DNA of 64,000 nucleotides, taken from the NCBI GenBank assembly GCA_949130495.1, contig OX422207.1:367929868-367993867 (forward strand), read 5' to 3'. The notes below the pieces were generated by a model. It searched no databases, was not told the origin of the DNA, and saw nothing but the letters and a program-made list of their open reading frames with translations. Of the stretch, positions 57,248 to 64,000 are shown in pieces (within the stretch, counting starts at the first letter, position 1; each line of letters starts with the position of its first letter). A program made the position numbers and the translations under genes. The stretch comes from Sambucus nigra. Its lineage: Eukaryota > Streptophyta > Magnoliopsida > Dipsacales > Adoxaceae.

Positions 57248-57570
57248 TGTGACAACCCGTGATCCGAAATAAGGGTGGCCAGCCCGATACTCCAATAAAA
57301 CGGAATCATGGATGGAATCATTCTCAGCATTATGACAATATAATAAGTATACGAGAATTCCACTTTCTCTTCAGATTGGGTTATTTAAATTATATTCTTA
57401 ACTTGTAATCAAACTAAATTAAATTTTTGGCAACCCAACTTCTGAATTATTAGGTGGTTTTCCCGTATACTTATTATATTTTCATGATCCTGAGAATGAT
57501 TCCATCCATGATTTCGTTTTATTTGAGTATTGGGTTGGCCACCACTTATTTCGGATCGCGGGTTGTCACA
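57248..57570. repeat. 323-bp near-perfect palindrome ending in LTR termini
   Basis: The left arm starts TGTGACAACCCGTGATCC at 57,248. The right arm ends as its reverse complement (GGATCGCGGGTTGTCACA) at 57,570. Pairing continues through GGAATCATTCTCAGCAT/ATGATCCTGAGAATG and TAATAAGTATACG, about 135 bp per arm, with an AT-rich centre of about 50 bp. Its left end abuts the primer site exactly as an LTR 3' end should. Confidence 0.88.
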
Positions 57571-60500
57571 CCAAATAACACTACGTATCACGTGCGTCTA
57601 CTCTCGAGCCCAATGTGTTCCCCATTATTAAGTCTTTTACATCATTACTGATTTTCACTCGCAATTACACATTTATTACATTAAACTTTACCATTGGGTA
57701 ATATCACAGAAAAATATCTACATCAATATTATCATAAGCTAGTAAGGTCCGAAATCCATACCGCATAAAAGGGCCCCATTATAAGCTCGTATATAATGAA
57801 GGTCTAACATATCACATTCGAGGATCGCTCGCACGTACTGGGCATAGTTATAGGTTGTCCCATACTTATTACTATTAAATTATCTCTACAAGAATACTCA
57901 ATATGCCTTCACACCAACCATATAGTCATGTACCCAAAATTATATAAAAGGATCGTCCCAAGCATCTCATTTTATGGATATGGGTGTTCAACATGTTGTG
58001 TCCGGGGTAATCATAATCAGGCCCTTCATGTTATCATTGTGTATGGGCACTGATATTCTTCATTCATGCATCATAAGGATGTCCTTCCCATCATCATTGT
58101 GTGTGGGTGCCGATATTGTCATTTGTGCCCCATCTATATGTTCCATCTAGTACGTATGCCACGAGTACACACACCCGGTATGTTTGCATATACTACACCA
58201 GCCAACTAAATTCTAAACATATAAGGTTTACAAGTCTAAATCCTAATTTAATCACGTAATTAACTTATTTTAATTAAGAAAATATAACTCTACTTTAATG
58301 TCATTCAATTTCCTTGTTCGAATGAGAATACACTATTTGTTCGAATGAACTCCTAATGTTGTTCTGAGAAAACTAATATGTTTGTATGAACAACTCCAAA
58401 TTGTCATTCGAATGAGATATGCGCATAACCCTTATTCTTCTAACGAAAATTCCGCCATTAATGAACCTAATTTCACATTTCGAGGTCCCTAAATAACCCA
58501 AAGTTTACCTTTTAATACTAACCAATTTCCAATGATTTTAAGTTTTTCTAATATAAGATTTAGATATTAGTACTTAATTATAAGCTCAAGAGCTATTCTC
58601 ATGATTTAATCTTAGTTTAACCCAATTTCAATATATTTCATAAGATTAATTAGCAATTCCTAACTTTTAACTTGAATTACCGAGGCCATAAAATCAATTT
58701 AGCAATTTCTACTCTAAGTCGTGATAATCATCCCAATTTCATAATGAAGTCTAATGCTAACAATGGTTACATAAATTGTCTAATTCAAAATTATTTAAAT
58801 ATCTAATTAATAATCCAATTAATAGTAACATCATAATGCAACTTCAATTATACTCTTATATTAAAGAAACTCGCCTCAATTTTAATTAGGTTGAATCTTA
58901 GATGGAAAGCCTCAAATCTTCTTTCTTATTTTCTTAGCCTTCCTCCTTAGCTCTAGGGTTGCCTCAAAATGTATAAAAATTATTTAGTCTAATCCTAATT
59001 TCTATTTTATACTAATTTCCCACGAAATTAGGCATAATTTATACATGGACCACAACTCATTAATACCAAAACCTAATCAAATTGGTTTACAGTCTATTCT
59101 AAAGCCTATACTAACCTATGGGCCTTTAAACCCAACCTTTTAAGATGTAGGTGAATCTTCTACTGTCTCGAAAATCATCTAGTAATTTGCCAAAATAATT
59201 ATTTACTTTTGTTAAATAATTGTTAATGTCTTAACAATATTCCAATATTAAATAATACACATAAATGAGTGACATCACCAGTCACTGCAGATAAATAGAA
59301 ATCAATATAAACTAAATATAAGGAATCTAATTCACTTAAAATTACGGGGTATCACACACAATATATATAAACATAGGATATCATATACTCTCAAGAATAC
59401 CCAAATTATCCTAATCCTTGAATATCAAATTGTCCATTAAATTCTTAGGTTTATCATCTCTCAAAATTTTAACTACACCGAACTATACAACATATCATAT
59501 GTATACCACAAAATGGGGTATGGAATACTCTCAAGAATACCCAAACTGTCCCAAACACCTATGCGGGATTGTTCTAAATGTAATAAGGTTTATTAACTCA
59601 AAACCTATACCCAAAATCTCTTCTCGATATTCTCTATCTTAATTATTATCATAAACTGCAAAGTATACGTATAAGAATTTCCCAAGAATCAATGATGCAA
59701 AAGAAATACCAAACCATTCATTATTGCCTCAAAATTATCATCGATGACACATGTCAATCAAATGACCGTAACACCTCTTTCGAATGAAAATATACATCTT
59801 ATTTGAATGACCCAACACTCCATTCGAATGAGACCATAATCTCTTTTGAACGAGATTGGCGAGATTTGTTCCTTCATCCCAGAAATACCAAAATCAAACC
59901 AAAACAACCATTAATGAATTTCAATCTTCTTCCCAACCCTTAAAACTTCACCATAACCAAATCTAATCATGAGTGCATTATCCTAAATGATTAACATAAT
60001 ACTTGAAGATAAGAAAACATCAATTAATGTCTTAATTCTTCAAATATCTACATCAAGCACTAGTTCATCCTCTACGTAGTATAGAGTTAAATGTGCACAT
60101 GGTTTCAGACCCAATCATCAAATTAACATATGGATTTAATTTATGAACAAAATGAAATCCTATAAATGAGTTCAAAATTCATATTCAAATATTAAATTGA
60201 ATCAATTTATGATTTCAAACGGAACCCCTAACTTTTAAGTCAGATTACGATCCCAACAATGGTTTAATTAAGCAACCTAACTAAATCTTACATGAACATA
60301 ATTAAGATAGCAAATTAAACCTCTAAACATGCTTCTAAATCCCAAATCCAATACATGGCAATAAAAGCATAAAAAATTTACATAATATATAATGATATAG
60401 TAATATATTTCTTTCCTGGACGATACGAACGAGTGATTCCTCATCTAGATCCCTTGTTCTTCCTGTTTAAGTCTCTTCCTAAGTTCTTCCAAATCTCTAG

Positions 60501-60997
60501 GGGAATTAGGGTTTGCATTTTGTGTTTAATGTGTCCAACCAATGAGGTTTAGTACCTCAAAAATAAGTCTAAACCATCAGGTGAAGAAAATAAGCCCAAA
60601 ATACTATACAAACAACTCCAAAACTAAGCCCAAAGGTAAATATACTCCATAGGCTCAATCAAAACTACTAAAGACACATATCCAAACCTCTTTGATACTC
60701 AGAAGTCCAATACAAATGATGATACCTCACACACACACACACACACAATAATACCTCACGGCGTAAATATAATATACACACGATATTATTTTACGCATCA
60801 CACATATTCCTATATCATATAATTAATTATTTATAACATTCAACACAAAAATCACATCACATGCAGAATTTGATCACCATATAAATTATGCATTTTTATT
60901 TTTAACAAATCACACAAGTAATAATTAATCACATTTATAAATTTAATTCTCAATAAATAAATAATAAATAAAATCCATTAAAATACGGGGTATTACA
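57571..60997 (-). mobile_element. Degraded minus-strand LTR-like DNA, at least two units
   Basis: Two LTR-like starts face left: TGTGATACCCCGTAATTTT at about 59,357 and TGTAATACCCCGTATTTTAA at 60,997. Each is followed on the minus strand by AT-rich DNA, a leader-like CCCTAGAG/GGGGAATTAGGG stretch (near 58,930 and 60,500), then a cluster of TTCGAATGA motifs (58,302-58,416 and 59,758-59,852). This matches the architecture of the chromovirus LTR at 50.3-52.5 kb without clear sequence identity. No gene is visible. The ends are unresolved, so the unit that belongs to the chromovirus 5' LTR is unknown. Confidence 0.5.
60728..60747. repeat. (CA)10 microsatellite
   Basis: There are ten uninterrupted CA units in LTR-like DNA. 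Confidence 0.9.
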
Positions 60998-61054
60998 ACC
61001 AATTAAATCTTTCCACAATTATTAAAAAAATAATCTCATGTGAATGGAAGTGAC

Positions 61055-64000
61055 TATAATACCCTGTCCCAGTAATTCAATTATATTTTGTATAAGTTGT
61101 AGTGGAGTAAGGTCTGATGAGAATTTATTAGAAATTATGGGTCAAAATTGATGAAAATAAAAGAATATAAAGAAGGGTCATTCTAACAACGTGGACTTGT
61201 CGTTACAAGTGAGATCGGGTTGTCGCGTGAAGGTCGCGATAAGAACACCTTAAAATGAGTTCACGCTGCATTATAGTCCTAGGTCGCATGAAGGTTGTGT
61301 GAATACAAACTTTGAATGACGTGGAGATGTATCTCTAATGATATAGGCATGTAGTTTGAACGATGCATCTTGAAAATATTTAATTAGATTGCCCTTTTAC
61401 GCTGTCACATTTTTGGCCCTTAATTTGGTGAGCTGTCAAGCACAAATGAGCCCATAATGGGCAAAACGGGATTTTTCTTCTTTAAGGGTTTTTTAGGGCA
61501 TTTTTCGGGAGAAAAATGCAAGAAGAGTGAGAGAGAGGGAGAGATGGGGAAGCGGGTGGTCTTTGACCATGGGAGGTCTTATTTCCACCATTCCTCCACC
61601 ATTTTACCACCATAAAACACCATTTTCTTAATGTATTCCAGCATATTTGAAACATATACACCCATTTCCACCATTGTTGAAGAAGATCTAAGAATTTGTA
61701 AAGTATTGTTGGGAGTTCTTGTAGAAGAAGAATATGGAACTTTCATACAGTTTGATGTGGGTTTTGAAGGGATTTTTCTTGGAAGCTTGAATGGAACACA
61801 CTTGGAGCATTTTTAGAGGATGCATTTGGTAACCCACCTTTGGAGGTGGGGGTTCCTCCTACTACACCAATATTTCTACCACCATTGGAGCCTTTAGAGG
61901 AGGAAAAATATTACTCTTAGTATTAGAACTCTATTTTGTATTATTTATACTCTTGTAGTTAGATTACATGTGTAGGGTGCATTTGATTAAATGATGAAAT
62001 CATGTGTAGAAAATAATAAACCTTTTTATGGAATTAAAATGTTGGTAAAATTTTATTTAGTTAGAAATTAAGAGTGAATAAATATTTCACAGTCTTGAAA
62101 TTTTAAAAGTTGGTATTTTATGAAAATTGTGTATTTTCTAGAAAGATTGATGTTAAGCATTTTATGAAATAAAATGTTTGAAGGTAATGATTTATATTGT
62201 TAAACATTGGTGAAATAATGTTTCAAAATTTCTTGCAAAAATGTAAAGTTTAAAAAAATGTACATTTGTTGAGTTTGAAGAAAATAAATTTCTTTATTGC
62301 ATTGAATGTATAATTTTGCAAGTACTATGAATTCCCAAAATTAAAAACGTCTTTAACCCATTTGATGGGATTTTAAGGTTTAAAATTCATCTTCTCATGC
62401 ACATAAACTTGTGGTATTTGGATTTTAAGGTTTAATGAGATTAAGGCGTTTCTAATTCGGAAGAATATTATCCAAGGTTAAAAGAGTATTAAGGTACTGA
62501 AACACTTAAGAAGTTAATGTGGGTAACTTAATAGTGTTTTGGGAAAATTAACACTTACGAAAAAGGAGTAAAAGATGAGTTTGGAAACAAATGGGTAAAA
62601 TGGCAATTTTACTTAAAGTGGAACATTTTTATTTCATTAAAATGTTGGAAAAGGTGTTACACTAGTGGGTCGTAAATGAATATGATTATGAAATTAATAA
62701 AGGTTGAAGTGTAAAGGACTTGAAATGGTAAATTCCAAAGTGTAACACAAGTTCGAGTGAAACCTTAGGTTTTGGCTTCGGTCGGGTAAAAGGAAAAGTA
62801 AAATAATGTGGACATTTGAAAAATATTAAAACACGTGTAAAGTAACTCGAATGACACATGAACAATTAAGGAGGGCCTAAAGCCCTAGGTGAAAGACTCC
62901 AAATAACTGGCCAGAGCATATGATACGCATAGGCGGTGGTGTAAAGCTCTTTGAAGTATGCGGTTATTGGAAGATTGCGAGAAAAGATAAAGGAATAAGG
63001 AACATGTTAAGAAATGGTTTGTGTGGTCAAATGTGTTAATACAACCTAACTTGAATGAATTAATAAATATTTCAATAAAGGTGAAATGGACAAGTAAATG
63101 TGTAAATTGATTAATGTCCATAAGGTAAGGGAAATGTAAAGTTAATGGGTAAATGGGTGGTTAAGCAATCTAAGTGGTTAAATCCATAATTAACACGAGA
63201 ACGTGTTGTAAAAGGTTTTCACAGGCTAAATGAGTATTTTCTAAACACGGTTTTTGTGTGTGTTGAAAGGGTGGTTTTCAATGAAAATACTAATGTGGCT
63301 TGGTCAAAATAAAAATGATAATTTTAGTAAAGAAATGGTTTTGAGTCAAACCAAGTGTGGGGATTTCAAGTATTTAACTGGGTGTTTTAAATAAAGTGAA
63401 AAATGTCAAAATGAGAAAAAAATGAAGTCTTTTATAAGATTTAGGTGAATTAATCAAGATAAATAAGGTTTTCGAAAGTAAACTATTTCATGCATTAAGT
63501 TTATGTAGATGTATTTATATATATGTAAACCAGGTATTAGCATGTATACATAGCTATAACATGTTAGAGTATTCTTTCTACCATTCGATTTTATAATGCA
63601 TTTGTATATTTTCCATTGAGCATTTTCCTCACTCACTCGCTTTGTTAAGCTAGGTTGGGAGCGGGTTTATATTTTGAGAGCGTTATACAGGTAAGTACTT
63701 TCTTCATTATTACGTTACTAGATGTGTATTCTTATACTTCGGGGTGCTCCCTATGGGTCCCTCACATTGCTTAACTTGAAATTAGAATCTCATGTTAAAC
63801 AAGTGAAATGCTAATTAAAATAAAACTGGATTTAAAACATTAAATAGGTTGTTTCATTGCACTTCACACCTAACGCTGGGGTTGGACCGGGTTGGATACG
63901 GGTAACATAAAAATTGGGCCGGGGGCGTCAAAAATTATTTCGGAGCTCTAGGTTTAGGGTTCCTTTTGGGAGTGACATGGTGAGGTTGGTATTCGATCTT
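61055..64000 (+). mobile_element. Plus-strand LTR-like DNA reaching the window edge
   Basis: It begins TATAATACCCTGTCCCAGTAATTC, a mutated form of the TGTAATACCC start. A GA-rich leader (AGAGTGAGAGAGAGGGAGAGA) follows about 470 bp later, as in the other chromovirus-type LTRs here. The rest is AT-rich and non-coding, with a donor-like CAGGTAAGTA near 63,690 and a GC-richer tail (GGGTTGGACCGGGTTGG, GGGCCGGGGGCGTCA) near 63,880-63,930. The latter could be the LTR end. No primer site or gag is visible before the edge. The short frame at 61,631-61,816 is not convincing. Confidence 0.45.

Noticed and set aside
57181..57651. Similar small frames on both strands near 57.2-57.6 kb
   Set aside because: They are produced by the two arms of the 323-bp palindrome.
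61631..61816. Plus-strand frame of 61 codons (MYSSIFETYTPIS) as a small host gene
   Set aside because: It lies in the transcribed part of an LTR-like block, has no homology that I recognise and no coding signature.

Overview
The window is repeat-rich plant nuclear DNA. It contains no host gene that I can support and is filled almost entirely by nested, mostly decayed LTR retrotransposons. A plant source is indicated by Ty3/gypsy pol of the Tat/Ogre and chromovirus (Tekay/Del) types, LTRs of 1-3 kb, initiator-Met tRNA primer sites (TGGTATCAGAGC), and proteins of the 'putative gypsy-type transposon' and plant-mobile-domain kinds. No species can be named.

Layout, left to right. 1-6,728: right part of a + strand Tat-like element (A), with decayed RNase H and integrase, a 164-bp tandem repeat, a gene on the opposite strand with its own TATA box, then an LTR-like block. 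6,730-7,944: a second minus-strand gene of the same general kind, with unassigned DNA after it. 10,029-16,560: the 3' part of an old minus-strand Tat-like element (D), made of a plus-strand multi-exon gene with a 53-bp minisatellite and then a minus-strand pol. 16,556-19,400: a plus-strand LTR-like block. 19,546-41,783: a long minus-strand Tat-like element (B) with two related LTRs, gag-pol at 34.5-40.2 kb and a plus-strand antisense gene at 21.1-28.4 kb. B is itself interrupted by an LTR-like block at 25.9-27.3 kb and by a 5-kb insertion (X, 29,273-34,330) flanked by the 5-bp duplication CGAGA and carrying three LTR copies in alternating orientation. 42.2-44.9 kb: gag, primer site and LTR of a further Tat-like element, probably the 5' part of D split by B. 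46,421-50,329: a non-autonomous Ty1/copia (SIRE-like) element with two LTRs and no gag-pol. 50,330-57,247: a fairly well preserved minus-strand chromovirus with gag, pol and chromodomain. 57,248-64,000: a 323-bp palindrome and degraded LTR-like DNA.

The main biological pattern is that all three Tat-like elements (A, B, D) place a spliced gene on the strand opposite to pol, between integrase and the 3' LTR, so the two transcription units converge. Antisense ORFs of this kind are known for the Tat lineage. Here two of them have a recognisable TATA box and exon-intron structure, although every copy carries stops.

The most unusual non-coding signal is short palindromic motifs (GAATCGATTC, or TTCGAA-like) repeated at about 21 bp, close to two helical turns, inside LTRs of unrelated superfamilies. 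I found no new gene system beyond these elements. All gene calls are pseudogenes or fragments, and boundaries given as approximate are judged by eye.
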